A stretch of 64,000 bases of DNA from Ehretia macrophylla (GCA_037974665.1 CM075778.1:25548001-25612000); one strand, 5' to 3'. Positions 11,431 to 23,035 are shown, counted from the stretch's first letter. The notes: generated by a model from the letters alone, not told the origin. Numbers and translations: made by a program.

Positions 11431-11852
11431 GGAAGATGATGATAGTGTGTGTATCATTTTTTTATTTTTATTTTTACATTCAATACACATAAGCAATTTC
11501 ATTAAAAGGCAGGGGCATAAAAGTCATTTCATGCGGTCAAAGGGTTGACCGTTAATAGCAAGATAACGGCAGGGACGAAAATGGTCTTTTTGCAAATGTC
11601 AGGGACTAAATTGATCTTTAGGGCAAACCTCAGGGACTAAAATAGTTTTTGCCTGATATTAAATGGATACTTAAGTAATTTTTTATTTAAATTTAAATCT
11701 AAAGAAAATATAATATAATCATTTCCTTTCTATTTTTTTTTTATTTTTTTACAGTTCAAACAAAGAAATTTCCTTCCTTATTGTTCGTCCTCCACTTTTT
11801 TTTCCTTTCCTTTCCTTTCCCGTGTGCAATCCAAACACTGTAAGATGAGTTG

Positions 11853-12010
11853 CCCACTCCATTACAAAGAGCTATTCTTCCATCTACCTGGGTCGATGGT
11901 CAGTCTATTCACTTGGAGTAGATTCCATAGCATGTGGGTCTACTTTTATATAAGTGGACTGACCATTCACCCGGATAGATAGAAGAATAACTTTTTATAA
12001 TGGAGTGAGT
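11853..12010. mobile_element. Foldback MITE-like inverted repeat
   Basis: About 60 bp at 11853-11915 (CCACTCCATTA through GGTCAGTC to CACTT) is repeated in inverted form at about 11950-12010 (AAGTGGACTGACCATT through AATGGAGTGAG) with several mismatches and a roughly 35-bp loop. It is non-coding. The superfamily was not determined. Confidence 0.65.
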
Positions 12011-13177
12011 CGGATTTCAAAAATATGGTAGCAGGTCAGATGTGGTATTCGTCAGATATAATAACGGGTCGGATTTCAAAAATGTGTACTATCAACAATT
12101 TTATAATATAAAATAGGATAAAATGGATGTAAAAAATCATCTTCATCTAAACACAAAACATTCGTTTACTGTGAAAAAATTCCATGTATAATGATTTGAA
12201 CCCAAAGATTTTAAATAATAAAAGTATTGTTTAATGGCCAAGTGTATGTTATGAGTTTATATTTTTTCTCAGTCAAAACATCAAGGAATAATGGCAAGAA
12301 ACATATTCAGTATGTGTCTGGGCAAAAAAATTTGACGCATTTGAAATGGTGTGATAAAAGACAATTTTGTGTGATTAAAAATAAGAATGCATCAAAACTA
12401 ATAGAGTGAGAATATTGAAACAAAAAATTTGTCCAATGGCCAACTTGAAATAAAAAGATAGTCTCGTGGGAGATTTAAAATTTCTTGCAAGTTTAGTGTC
12501 CTTAATGCAACTTTCCTTATTTTATATTTATATAAATGGTGTGGCAAATGACAATTTTGCTCTCTTAAAATAAAAATTTATTAAACTAAGTGGAAAAATT
12601 AACGGAGTGAGTAAAATGGGCAAATAATTTGTTCATTCAATTTGAAACGAATAAAAAGTTGGAAGGTGATTTGAAATTCTAAACAATTTCAGTAACGTGT
12701 GGTATAATTTATCCTCTTTTTTTTTTTCCTACCAAACTTGACCGCTTTACAATTTTTTTTTCACTAAAATCAAATAGTCGGACTGAACCAAGAAAAATCA
12801 ATTTAATGCAAATAACCAAACTTATTGAAAGTTTACAAAGACAAAAACGTAACCATAACCCTTTTTTCCATTTTCTTTTGCCAACCGTAACCTACTCGAA
12901 AATCATAGTTTTTGCATTTTATATATATATATATATATATATTTTATTTTAAAAAAAATTAAATTATTTTACATTACTTAAAATATTACATATAAAAATT
13001 GATCTCGAGACTTCAAGTTTCATTTGATTTGGACTAGATGTCATGGATTTTGTCATATTTGGACCAATCAGGCTATGCCATATTAGCCAGCAGTTGGGCT
13101 TTGTCATATCTGTTGATGGGAAGTTTATCACTTCGGTGGAGGATGGCATCATAATTGTTGACAGAAAAGGCGACTTA
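12011..13177. other. AT-rich intergenic DNA
   Basis: No coding region was recognised. It contains a short duplication of GGTCGGATTTCAAAAATRTG near 12008 and 12067, two diverged copies of a segment around 12420-12500 and 12610-12690 (AAATTTGT...GAAATAAAAAG), and a TA microsatellite at about 12917-12942. Confidence 0.5.
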
Positions 13178-13883
13178 GGTTAACTCTAACAATTTTTTTA
13201 TATATTTTTTTATGTGTAGATAATTTAGTTAATTTTTTTACATCTAGAGATTTCATATTTTAATTTTACTTTAACATATTCTCTATTTTAAAAATTTTAT
13301 ATTTTTATTTACTCCACATGTAAAGACGTAGAGATAAGTTTTAAAAAATTGCTATTGTACTGAGATTTAAATATAGGAATTCTCTATATGTAGGGATAAG
13401 TGTAAGGTCATCTCCAACAGGATATGTAAAAAGCATTTTACCTTACATGTAGAGAATATGTTTGAGATAAACATCTCCAACAGATTCATTAGGGATTCTC
13501 TACTTTATAGATAATTCCTATATTCAATTTTCAGCATCTTCACATGTGGAGATGCTGAACAAATGTCCTAAACCATTCTCTAAAATAATACAAAAGAGAG
13601 ATTTTGGAGTAAAACAAAAATAAAGATTCTCTAAAATAGAAAAACTGCTGGAGTGATACTGAAATAGAGATTCTCTAAAATCAGAATGTAGAGAAACTGT
13701 TGGAGTTAAACTGAAATAGAGAATCCTTACATGTAGAGAAATGACCAAAATTCCCTACATGTAGGGAGAAAAATAAAAAAAACTGTTGGAGATGGCCTAA
13801 GAAAGTTATTAGAGAGCAAAATCTCTAATGACTTCCCTACATGTAAAGAATTTGTTTGTTTAAGGCACCTGTTGGAGATGACA
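13178..13883. mobile_element. Outer Harbinger-type element, decayed
   Basis: The left end, GGTTAACTCTAACA after TTA at 13175-13177, pairs imperfectly with the right end TGTTGGAGATGACA before TTA at 13884-13886. Its interior repeats the ACATGTAGAGA phrases of the 9983-11237 element. A younger copy (13406-13797) sits inside it. The decayed left end makes this boundary call tentative. Confidence 0.5.
13406..13797. mobile_element. Inner Tourist/Harbinger MITE, 392 bp
   Basis: The ends are GGTCATCTCCAACAG and CTGTTGGAGATGGCC, flanked by TAA at 13403-13405 and 13798-13800. The subterminal parts match those of the 1255-bp element at 9983-11237, including CCCTACATGTAGGGAGAAAA, so this is a deletion derivative of the same family. 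It is non-coding. Confidence 0.75.
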
Positions 13884-13886
13884 TTA

Positions 13887-15289
13887 TCTTTGATTTCGAC
13901 TTCTTTAGCAATTTTGGTCATGGTGGTTTGTGTGCAAGTTTTTTGCAATTTTTTTTGGTATTCACCACATTGCGCTTTTTTATTTTTTCAAAAACTTTCT
14001 AGGGAGGCGAATAGTCGGATTACTGTACAACTATTTTAGGAGAAATCTTATCCATTTTATTCGTAAGCTTTGGCTTCTTCAGCCATTTTGGTTTTGTGCA
14101 TTTTGGGGTGTGTTTGCTTACCAAGGGAGAAAAGATGGGGGCATGGAGGAATGAGGATGGAGCTTATGCTTACTAATATGAAGCTAGTTGCCAATATGTA
14201 GTTGTTCATTCGAAAGAAAATAAGTTAAAAAGTATTCACGTGGCATAAATATTATCTTGATCTGACTTTAGGAAAAGACTATCTACAGAAAAGCTTAATG
14301 AGTGTAGGTAAATAATTTTCCGACCTGTCCAAAAGTTTACAAGGTTCAAAATTTCAAGACGAACGAGTAACCGAGCTCATGCTCATAAGAACCAGACATG
14401 ACTGGTCTCTACCACATGTTGGTGGGGTGTCTCAAGCTCCCCCCATGAGTGAGGTCCACCTAAAGTAAAGCTCCGAAGAAAAGGAAAGTTCCATTTGATA
14501 CGGAAACAAACCCTTCCCCATAGTCCATAAGTAATGAGATTAGTCATAACAAACCCTTCCCCATAGTCCATAAGTAATGGGATTAGTCATAATCCTAGTT
14601 CGAAAAGGTCAGAGGCCAATAAGTATACATATGTCATTCCTTTACAGTCACAAGTTACTCATTCTAACCTATTCATTTTTTTCTCCCTTTTCTCTTAAGT
14701 AATTTAACCCTTCTCTAGACAATACAATTGACTTGACTTGAATATCAAAATTGTCTCACAAAAATAGTTCACCGTTTGTTCGTTTTGCAAGTTACTCATT
14801 GACGAACCTAGGAAGTCAATTCACCAAATTTTACCTTAATAGGTAGGTTTAGATATTGGTATAAGTAAGATGGGGCCATTGGTACTGGTTGGGTATAAGT
14901 AGTGACAAGCATTAGGTCAGGGGTTTACATTCATGCATTGTTTGGTAGTTAAGCTGAATACTTTAAAAACAAATTAATAATCAAATTTCAATTTCAATTT
15001 TTTCAACATCTATGTCTAAACTCTTTTTGAATCACCCATTGGTGAGCTCTTAAAAGATTAAACTCTATCAAATATCATATCAGGTTTGACTTTAAATTTA
15101 TAATTGGATCAAAGATTAATTAAATTTAAATTTAAACTCTACCCGTTGTCATCTCTATTTCAGGAAATTTTTGTCTTACCTGCTAGAACTCTGATAGAGC
15201 AGTCAACTATCTCTCTGAATTTGAGACATTGTCTAATTTTAGCACCAGGATTCCACACCAAGTTAGACAGATGCAACATCTGCACAATA
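13887..15289. other. Intergenic DNA with a 43-bp tandem duplication
   Basis: No gene was recognised. An exact-looking 43-bp unit starting ACAAACCCTTCCCCATAG occurs twice in tandem (14506-14548 and 14549-14591). The rest is AT-rich. Confidence 0.5.
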
Positions 15290-15560
15290 CAAAGTGGTGC
15301 CCCCACCCCAGAATGTGATCAAGGTGAATTGTTATAGGGTCTTTACCATTGGATTGGCTAAGCTTGATGTAATCTTTTATCCTGTTAATGCATTCTATTT
15401 TCATTTTGAACAAAAAAGCAAAAAAAAGAAAAAAAAAAAAAGGATTGGACTGTGATTGTTTCTAGGCATTTAGCTCATTTGCTTGCTTGTGACTTTGTAC
15501 CTACAGGAGTTGGCTGATTCCACTCCAATGTATTTACTATTTCAATGACAAAAAAAAAAA
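15290..15560 (+). repeat. Two poly(A)-tailed retroposon-like 3' ends
   Basis: One segment ends in CATTTTGAACAAAAAAGC plus a long A run at about 15408-15441. The next ends in TTTCAATGAC plus an A run at 15549-15559. Such endings are typical of LINE 3' termini in plants. No reverse transcriptase motif is readable, so the family call is weak. Confidence 0.35.
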
Positions 15561-18500
15561 TAAAAACCTAACTAAAGCCATTTCCAACCGACTTCCTATA
15601 ATGATTCCTTAACTATTTTAGGGAATCAAATCTTCAAAATCTTCTCTAACAACCCACTAAAATTGGCAGCCCCTTTTATGTGAGGGCCTCAACAAATATG
15701 GTGGCTTCTTATTTTTCATGTGTATAAAGGTGGCTCCTTATTTTTTGCGTGTATAATGTTGGAATTAAATTAAAGAATGGACCGATTCCACTAATTTGAA
15801 AAAACATAGAAACAATGGGGACCATTTGCCTAATTTACCCTATTTTGTTTGAAACATTATTCAGCTCCTACAGTATTACTAGTTTTAATCTCGAAAACTA
15901 TTTAATCTCCATTACAAAATATTATAGATCCTTCCTTCTTTTAGATCAAATTATTATTATTATTATTTTTGCTAAGAAATTAAAGTATATCATTAAAGTT
16001 CAACTTAAAAACATTTACAATTGATCCTATCCAAAAAAATTAGTTGGAGAGGCATCTCTCGTCCACACTCCATCTATTACAAAGTTCAACATTGATAACA
16101 CTTTTCTTAGATTTCTTACACAAACTCAACTTCAACCTAATCGCATACAAAATAGTATGTTGAATAGTTTCCTCAGAGTCAAAAATTTGCAAATGGACTC
16201 TATGGTTTCTTTTTTTCTGAACTGAATAAACAATGCCACAACAAAACAATCTAGAAATAGATAAAAAAATTTCAAAAAGTCTGACTGAACGGTCAGTCAG
16301 ATTTTTTTACTCACAATAAATTGTCCCTACATGTATTTGACCTTATTATTTTATATGTAAAAAATTTAACTGATCGATCAATCAAATTTTTTGAATAATT
16401 TTCCATTAAAGCTTGTAAGTCTTTTTTTGTCACATCCAACCAAAAGACAACCTCAAGTCTTGTCAACATTGAATAAGATTAGACCTGTTCAATTAGAAAG
16501 AAAAAGGTTTGCACAATGGCATATCTTTTTTAAACATGGGCTAATGCTTTGTCAATCGTTTTTTGACACTTGTCCTGGATCAATTTTCAGATCATAATTA
16601 TTTTAGTGAATAACTAAAGAAATTAGATAGATGGGAGATAAAAAAATAAAAGAGAAACAAACTAATTATAGAACTAGAATGCGAGAACCTTTTCAAGACT
16701 TGTTGCACTTCATATTCGTGCTCAACATTAACAAATGCTTGTCTTAATAAAGTATACTCTATGGGAAAATAAAGTGATAATTTGCACCTCCTACAATCCT
16801 ATGTGCATAGCCACTTCAATAAAAGAAGCCTAGCTATGCTTTCCTACTTTATTAATGCATTCAGCGATGATCTCAACAGAAAGGCTAGTCTAATATTGAA
16901 CTACAATAGCAATCATGGAGATCAAGAATTTTGCCACCATAAAGGACGAAGTACACCAATTAGAAAAAGACACATGAAATTATTTACTTGTACTTTTGCA
17001 TGTTGAGTTGAAAAAGATTTCGATCCGAAAATTTAAACCATTAATATGTCTAAAATTACAAAAGTTCCTTGACCTAATAACTTGGCTGCACTGAAGTAAT
17101 TCTTGTAGACTTCGTAATATAACAGGTTTCTCCCAAAAAAAATTTAGAATTGCTCCACCTTTTTGAACAGTCAAGTGAGATAGAACTAGATGGTAACGCG
17201 TATTACCATTATTATATGTAATAGTGACATGTATTCAATTTAGTAAAACTCATATACTTTTTGTGAACTCCGTCATCCTTTTTCTTGTTTATAAGCACGT
17301 CCCTTTACTTCATTAGGACATGACCAATTTCTAAGCTACAAAAATGGTATCCAACGCCTTAAATAAATTTGTTTAAAATCAAGCAAAGGGAAAAGGCATG
17401 TTATTGACTTACTGAAAAGAAAAGAACAGACACATTACTGACTCTTAAAGCAAATTCACATGCTGATTATTCAATTCATAGTAATGAATCCTTATTATAC
17501 AAAGGCAAATAGCTTTGCTTTTGGAGCACAATTGGTTAGATAGCAAATCAGAACTCTTTCTTTACTTGCATTAACCACCATTTTCGGGCAGGCTCCTTTT
17601 ACTTTCCGTTGTGGAAGTACAAAGATTTTGAGATTGTATTTTAGTAGTGTCAACAACCATGTTTGTGTAACTATGCTATTTCTTTCAAACATTGTGCATG
17701 GGGTGTAAGGCTCACATGTACACACATCACTTACAATGGAATGTTATTTAGACTTGTCGAGTTTCATAGAGTTTTCTCCAACTATCATAGAACCATAGAG
17801 ATTTCATTTTGATCAGACCATTCCCTACAGAAATAAAAAGAATAATTAGTAGTAAAATATATGAAGGATATTCTCTATATTCTAGACTATAGACAATAGC
17901 ACCTTGTACTTTTTTTTGTTTTGTTTAAATAACGGAAACTCTAATTGAGAAGTTTTTGAACTCACAGTGTCAAATTTCAGAACATGTGACTTTGTTAGAT
18001 GAAGTATTATCCAAACTAATCTATTAAGAGGAAGAACTCTTTACACTTAAAAATCATCATTTATGAGGATGAGATATCGATGTGGATCATTACATTTCAC
18101 CTCCCTCAAAGAGGGAATGTCCACATCGGGCTAGCCTATCAACACTGGCCTACGACAGTCCTTTCTTCTTGGTGGCTGCACTCATTTATTAGTATTTAGT
18201 GTGGTACTTACCACACTTTAATTTAGCATATAGTCTTGTAATAACTCTAGCCCATAATATAACAATTCAAGCTAAAAGGATAAGTTCAACCCAATATTAG
18301 TCTGTTAGGAGAGAAAACCTTTACACTTAATAATCATCCCTTATGAGAGTAAGATCCTAATATGAGATCATTATAAAAACCTATTAGAACTGACCCAAAA
18401 AAAATTTACTTGTTGGCTAATTTGACTTGAGATGTGTACAAATCTTGACTCCACTATAAAACCAACTTTTTAGGGTTTGCACCTTGATTTTTTTTAATTC

Positions 18501-19598
18501 GAGAAATAAATTATTAGGTCCTAAACCTATAATGATGCCCCGCAAGATGGACAAACAAAATAAAACGATAATGATTTTACTTGTTGCCTTTTGGAAATCA
18601 TCTATAGTACTGCTTTGCTAAAAAAAAAAAAAGTGCATTGACCTCGGCATGTGAAAATTGTAAATTGTTCGAACATTTTTATAAAGGTGGACTTACATTA
18701 ATTAATTATTTTTATTTTTTATAAAATGGATTGATAAATATTTTTTTAGTGGTAAGTTCATGTGTGCTCATGGTTGTTGGACTCAACATCTTGTTTATTA
18801 AAAGTCTAGTTCAGTAATTAAGTGTAAATAATTAGTGTTACTGAACCCGTGATGGAAAGACCCAATAAATTTCTATTTGAGCTAGGTCCCTCCCCTAACC
18901 AGGCATTTTATAATGATCTTATATATATGGTAGTGTTATCGTGAATTGGTCCCAGAAAGCTGCCAAAAAATAAAGGTATAGTGAGAAAGACCTAATACAT
19001 TGTATTGCACAATGATTTAGCAAATTACGTGGCGAAAACAAGTACGCTTATTAATCTTTTATATTTGATGTTCTAATTTTATATATGAATCCTAAAAATT
19101 TTGTAATGTTGTAAATTATAATTGTATCATGAATAAATTCCAATGTGTTTTATGTTAATTGGAACCAGAGGCTTTTGATGAATGGATGGAAAAAGCCTGC
19201 CAGTATGAAACACTTCTGAAATGAAACCATCTTTGATTCTAACGCCTCATGGCTTCAGACAAATTAAGGATGCAAACTAGCAAGAAGCATCTTTGCTTAG
19301 TTAGCTAAAAGACCAACTAATAAACAAAGTCATTGACTCTTTTGGGTCTTCCCTAAGCATTGCTTATGACTAATTGCTCATGAACACATGCACCATTATT
19401 ACTTGTGTAAAGATACACATGCACCTATGTGATTACTCTCTATATAGAAACGAGGGTGTCGATTTTTTTGTTGCTCCACATATATATTTATACAAAAACA
19501 TACGTGAGAGACAAATAGATACCCTTAATTTGTAATGTAACTTGACAGACTATGTTACATCTGGAGCCCTTAACTTAAGCGCTATAAATAAGATTAGT
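15561..19598. other. Long AT-rich intergenic region
   Basis: No gene was recognised in about 4 kb. Small items: GGTGGCTYCTTATTTTT repeated near 15700 and 15729; an ATT microsatellite at 15952-15967; a hairpin at about 16276-16307 (GTCTGACTGA and its near complement); a pair of related segments at 18040-18120 and 18310-18380 (TTTACACTTAA.AATCATC..TTATGAG), probably fragments of one interspersed repeat. The isolated open frames are short and show no family resemblance. Confidence 0.45.
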
Positions 19599-20115
19599 GT
19601 TATACGTATAAGAAATAATTACTTAAACTTTATATTTGTTGGTATAAAATGATTAATTCAAGTTATCACTTAAATTTACCACACCTATTTATATATCGAT
19701 CACTTTCTTATCACTTCTCAACCAATGTGGGACATTACGATCACCCCTTGTTGAGGAGGACCTGATGTCCTCTTAGGGGTACATAATCACTCAGAACCCA
19801 TCAGGCGGTGTAAGACTCTAGAAATGGCTTGCACGAGCTCAAAAGACAGTTCCTACTATGTTTGCACGATGTGATACTAAGCTCTAAATTATTGTGTCAA
19901 GCCCTGGGCCAAGGACCTTAAGCTCGTTAGTAATGCTAGTATTGTAGGTATAAAAAATAAATATTTAAATCTCAAATTAATTGATCCAAAATTGTTAATT
20001 TAAATTATTATTTAAACCTACAATATTTATTTATAAATTGCGTATTTACCACGTCTCTCTTACTAATGTGAAACATTAGATACTGTCTTTAGCTAGTACT
20101 CGCAAAAACTCTATT
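19599..20115. repeat. Interspersed repeat family, two adjacent copies
   Basis: Copy one (19599-19930) and copy two (about 19940-20115) both start with a GTTRTANGTATAARAAATAA phrase. Both contain an inverted counterpart (ATTATTTAAACCTACAA type) and then a CTAATGTGRRACATTA phrase. Copy one continues with GAGGACCTGATGTCCTC, a perfect short palindrome. The same family occurs twice at 27371-27795. It is non-coding and probably a MITE or a TRIM-like element. Confidence 0.6.
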
Positions 20116-20413
20116 TTTGGTATAACACTTTTGTTGAGGAAGTATTAATGGACATTGTATGATGATTTTGTAATATAACAAACAAATTATATGCCAATGT
20201 ATCATAATCAAGGAGGGTGGCATGTCTAATAAATGAAGTGGCCTCTTCAAGTGCTAATGTTAAAAGCGATAAATAGGTCCAAAATACACCACGGCCAATT
20301 AGGGCATATCACGCCACCAGCTTGCAATGTTTATCTCTACATGGCGCAAGACTCCAAGCAATGCAATGATCACCTATGGAACCCAAAGTTAGGTGATGAG
20401 GCTTTACCCCTAA

Positions 20414-20747
20414 GGGCATCCTCAATGGAGTCTTCAAATGCAAAACTTTCCTAATTTAGGTGTTTTTAGAGATTCCAGTCTCTAAAAACAATACTATTCA
20501 TGATAAAAGTACGTGGGGTCCACCACTTTTGGCTTAAAAGATGCCAAAATAGAGACCCAGTCTCCATTTTCTTCCACAAATTTGTTGAAAAAATAGAGAC
20601 TGGGTCTCTATATTGGCATCTTTTAAGCCAAAAGTGGTGGACCCCACGTACTTTTGCCATGAATAGTATTATTTTTAGAGACTGAGGTCTCTAAAAATAC
20701 CCAAATTAAGAAAATTTTGCATTTTAGAGACTCCATTGAGGATAGCC
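20414..20747. mobile_element. Foldback Tourist-type MITE, 334 bp
   Basis: The ends GGGCATCCTCAATGGAGTC and GACTCCATTGAGGATAGCC are flanked by TAA at 20411-20413 and 20748-20750. The element is a nearly complete inverted repeat: GTACGTGGGGTCCACCACTT in the left half is mirrored by AAGTGGTGGACCCCACGTAC in the right, around a loop near 20583. TAA duplication and GGGCATC ends fit Tourist/PIF-Harbinger. Its RNA would be a long hairpin of the kind processed to small RNAs. Confidence 0.85.
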
Positions 20748-20750
20748 TAA

Positions 20751-21738
20751 TGGTTGCACTACCAGATACACATTCTCTCCCAAATTTCAATGAAATTATT
20801 AAGCGTCTTTATGTGTCTCATGCCCACTCATCAAGTCTAATCACCTTACTCTCGAAGGTACATGAAATGCAGGATTTGAGCACCGAGACACGCAACTTAC
20901 CTCGGAGCAAAAACAGATCATAATGACCTAAACTTCTATAAACAATACCTCACAATCGGTGAAATGGGGCAATCTTTTCCATTTGCATGCATAGATGCTG
21001 TGTAAATGAAGATTTTAAGTTTAAATTCAAAATCAAAAAATACATAAAAGCGAACTAATTTTTTATGAAGCAAACTAACTACGGATCGTTGATATACTTG
21101 TTCTACTGCGTATACTAGGAATCCGAGAATACAAATTGTATTCTATCTAATTCACAGCCTAAGTGTTTTCGTGAATTTGCTATGAAAATTTGTGAGAGAG
21201 AGCAAAGAGATAATCTACAGTTTTTTTCTAGAGAAAATAGAGGAACGTTTTATTATTTTATGTTTGGCTTAAATACTAAGTAGTTTCTACGGTTTTATCT
21301 TGGAGAAAATAAAAGGAACGTTTTATTATTTTATGTTTGGCTTAAATACTAAGTAGCGAGACGTTTATTAACTTCCCACTTACTTGGATCATAAGGGTTG
21401 GATTAGCCCATCTTTAACGACTCATGACCCTAATCCAACACTATCTTATAAATTTTTTTCACTTGTGTTGTTTGCTTTTAGGTTTCTCCTAAACTAACTG
21501 ACTAGGGCCTCCATGGACCTGCTTCTCTTTACCACTTATATACCTGACCAAGAAACAACATTCAAGAATGGACCTAAAATCGGCATCATCAAAAAAGTAA
21601 TTTATATACCTACCATATTCTTGTGCTGTGGATGTTACATATATTTAATTAGAAGCATCTGTAAAAGATCATCATGATATTTTTCACCTTATTTATTAGT
21701 ATACTCTTCTCATTCTAAATCATGAAGTAACAAGCTAT
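20751..21738. other. Intergenic DNA, no gene seen
   Basis: Contains a roughly 65-bp direct repeat (the phrase GGAACGTTTTATTATTTTATG at about 21242 and 21312). No coding region was recognised. It ends at the target duplication of the retrotransposon. Confidence 0.45.
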
Positions 21739-21831
21739 CTAACTGATACGTATAAAACCCCTGAACTTTTACAGAATTACAAATTAGCACAAGATAGCCC
21801 AAAATTAAAAGACGGCGCCACCAACGATAAG

Positions 21832-22502
21832 GTCCGAGGTCCAACGAACCTCGGACCGAGAGATCCGAGGTCCAAGAGACCTCGGAATTAAATAGTCCGA
21901 GGTCCCTTGGACCTCGGAATTTCTGTCCGAGGTCCAAGAGACCTCGGACAAAGCCTGTCCGAGGTCTCTTGGACCTCGGATGTACTGTACGTGGTCCAAG
22001 GGCCTCGGACCGGTGATGTTCGAGGTGCAGGGGCCGCGGACCAGTGGTGTCCGAGGCCCTTGGACCTCGAACAGCTTTGTCCGAGGTCCAAGGACCTCGA
22101 CCCAGTGGTGTCCGAGGTCCACGGACCTCGGACAGCTTTGTCCGAGGTCCATGGACCTCGGACCAGTGATGTCCGAGGTCCACGGACCTCGGACAGCTTT
22201 GTTCGAGGTCCATGGACCTCGGACCAGTGGTGTCCGAGGTCCACGGACCTCGGACCAGTGGTGTCCGAGGTCCACGGACCTCGGACCAGTGGTGTCCGAG
22301 GTCCACGGACCTCGGACCAGTGGTGTCCGAGGTCCACGGACCTCGGACAGCTTTGTCCGAGGTCCATGGACCTCGGACCAGTGATGTCCGAGGTCCACGG
22401 ACCTCGGACAGCTTGGTCCGAGGCCCATGGACCTCGCACCAGTGATGTCCGAGGTCTACGGACCTCGGACGTTTATTTTCCGAGGTCCTGTGGACCTCGG
22501 AC
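21832..22502. repeat. Array of 22 palindromes in left LTR
   Basis: 22 units, each an 11-nt arm GTCCGAGGTCC, a 2-3-nt centre (AC or AT in most) and the reverse-complement arm GGACCTCGGAC. In units with AT at the centre the whole 24 bp is a perfect palindrome. Spacers are mostly 6-7 bp (CAGTGGT, CAGTGAT, AGCTTT), so the centre-to-centre period is 30-31 bp, close to three helical turns. Units 1-9 are more divergent than units 10-22. It lies in U3 upstream of the TATA box. Open frames run on both strands only because the repeat lacks stops. Confidence 0.95.
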
Positions 22503-22806
22503 AGGTTTTCTGGAGCAGGTTCGGGTTTTGGTCGTCGTGCGCGGAGAGACTTTTTTTTGGGTCAGGCGAGGTAGAGCTGTCTGAGCTACCTTTTTTGTAC
22601 TAGTATACTTTGTTCCATAAACTCAGAGAATCTCCAGCAAAACTCCCACTGATCTATTTAATCAATTGTCCACCAGTCCTTTGTCAATTTTCCACAATGC
22701 TTGTAATGATGATTCACTGCTGCACCTTTAATCTTTTGACTCAGCTGCAATGATTACTTTTCCTTTGTGACTCAGCAAACCATGTGACTTCAAAGGCCAT
22801 GGTGCC

Positions 22807-22813
22807 TATAAAA
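22807..22813 (+). promoter_or_regulatory. LTR TATA box (left)
   Basis: CCTATAAAAGGC in a GC-flanked context, in the same place in both LTRs (right copy at 26714-26720). It lies about 305 bp downstream of the palindrome array and about 200 bp before the LTR end. Confidence 0.6.
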
Positions 22814-23015
22814 GGCAGAGGATTTAGCCAGAGATGGAGGACTTAGGAGACAGACATTAATACATACATATATTTTTCTTTCTCTGTAAAAGCACCAAGC
22901 TAACTTAAGCATCGGAGTGCTAATGCGGGCAAGACCCGCTAAGCTCTCTTTGTTTTGCAGGCATCAAGGCAGTACGTGAAGGCCACTTGCGACTCGACAT
23001 TTTTCTACCTTAACA

Positions 23016-23035
23016 GGTTGGCGCCCACCGTGGGG
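23016..23035 (+). promoter_or_regulatory. Candidate primer-binding site
   Basis: GGTTGGCGCCCACCGTGGGG directly follows the LTR end. TGG at 23019-23021 would pair with a tRNA 3' CCA. A TTGGCGCCCACCGTGGGG site is, as I recall, typical of Tat-lineage Ty3/Gypsy elements. I do not assign the tRNA. Confidence 0.6.

Larger units (their letters stand above)
9306..11654. mobile_element. Pack-MULE-like element carrying a gene fragment
   Basis: The direct repeat GATATTAAA at 9297-9305 and 11655-11663 is a perfect 9-bp target duplication, the size typical of Mutator-like elements. Long terminal inverted repeats of about 130-140 bp follow: the left starts GGGGCAAAAATTATTTTAG and the right, minus strand, starts AGGCAAAAACTATTTTAG. 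They stay alignable through the phrases TTTAGTCCCTGA and CTGCCGTTA. There is no transposase inside. The interior carries an exon-like segment resembling NAF1 plus what looks like intron sequence, later split by a Harbinger insertion (9983-11237). Removing that insertion leaves about 1.1 kb, a usual Pack-MULE size. Confidence 0.8.
9063..11840. mobile_element. Outer TIR element of a three-level nest
   Basis: The left end reads GACCTTGTTTGGATTGCG. The right end, on the minus strand, reads CAGTGTTTGGATTGCACACG. Both continue into purine-rich arms (GGAAAGGAAGG on the left, its complement on the right). TAA (or TAAGA) flanks both ends at 9060 and 11841. Short TIRs with a TAA duplication suggest a Tourist/PIF-Harbinger-type MITE, but the superfamily is not certain. 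The Pack-MULE-like element is inserted within it. Related ends occur near 28391 and 46408. Confidence 0.5.
21744..23015 (+). repeat. Left LTR of the TR-GAG element
   Basis: 1272 bp, TG...CA. U3 contains the 22-palindrome array (21832-22502), then TATAAAA at 22807-22813. Compared with the right LTR I count one substitution outside the array (C/T near 22998) and no length difference. Confidence 0.95.

Noticed and set aside
21832-22502. CRISPR-like regular spacing of repeats
   Set aside because: The repeats are palindromic and the 6-7-bp spacers are themselves repeated. The array is in a plant LTR, duplicated in both LTRs, with no cas genes.
21710-22584. Long open frames on both strands across the left LTR palindrome array, up to 225 codons
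   Set aside because: They arise because the 30-31-bp repeat has no stop in several frames on both strands. The same frames recur in the right LTR, and the translations are only a repeated GPRTS/DLG wording with no family resemblance.
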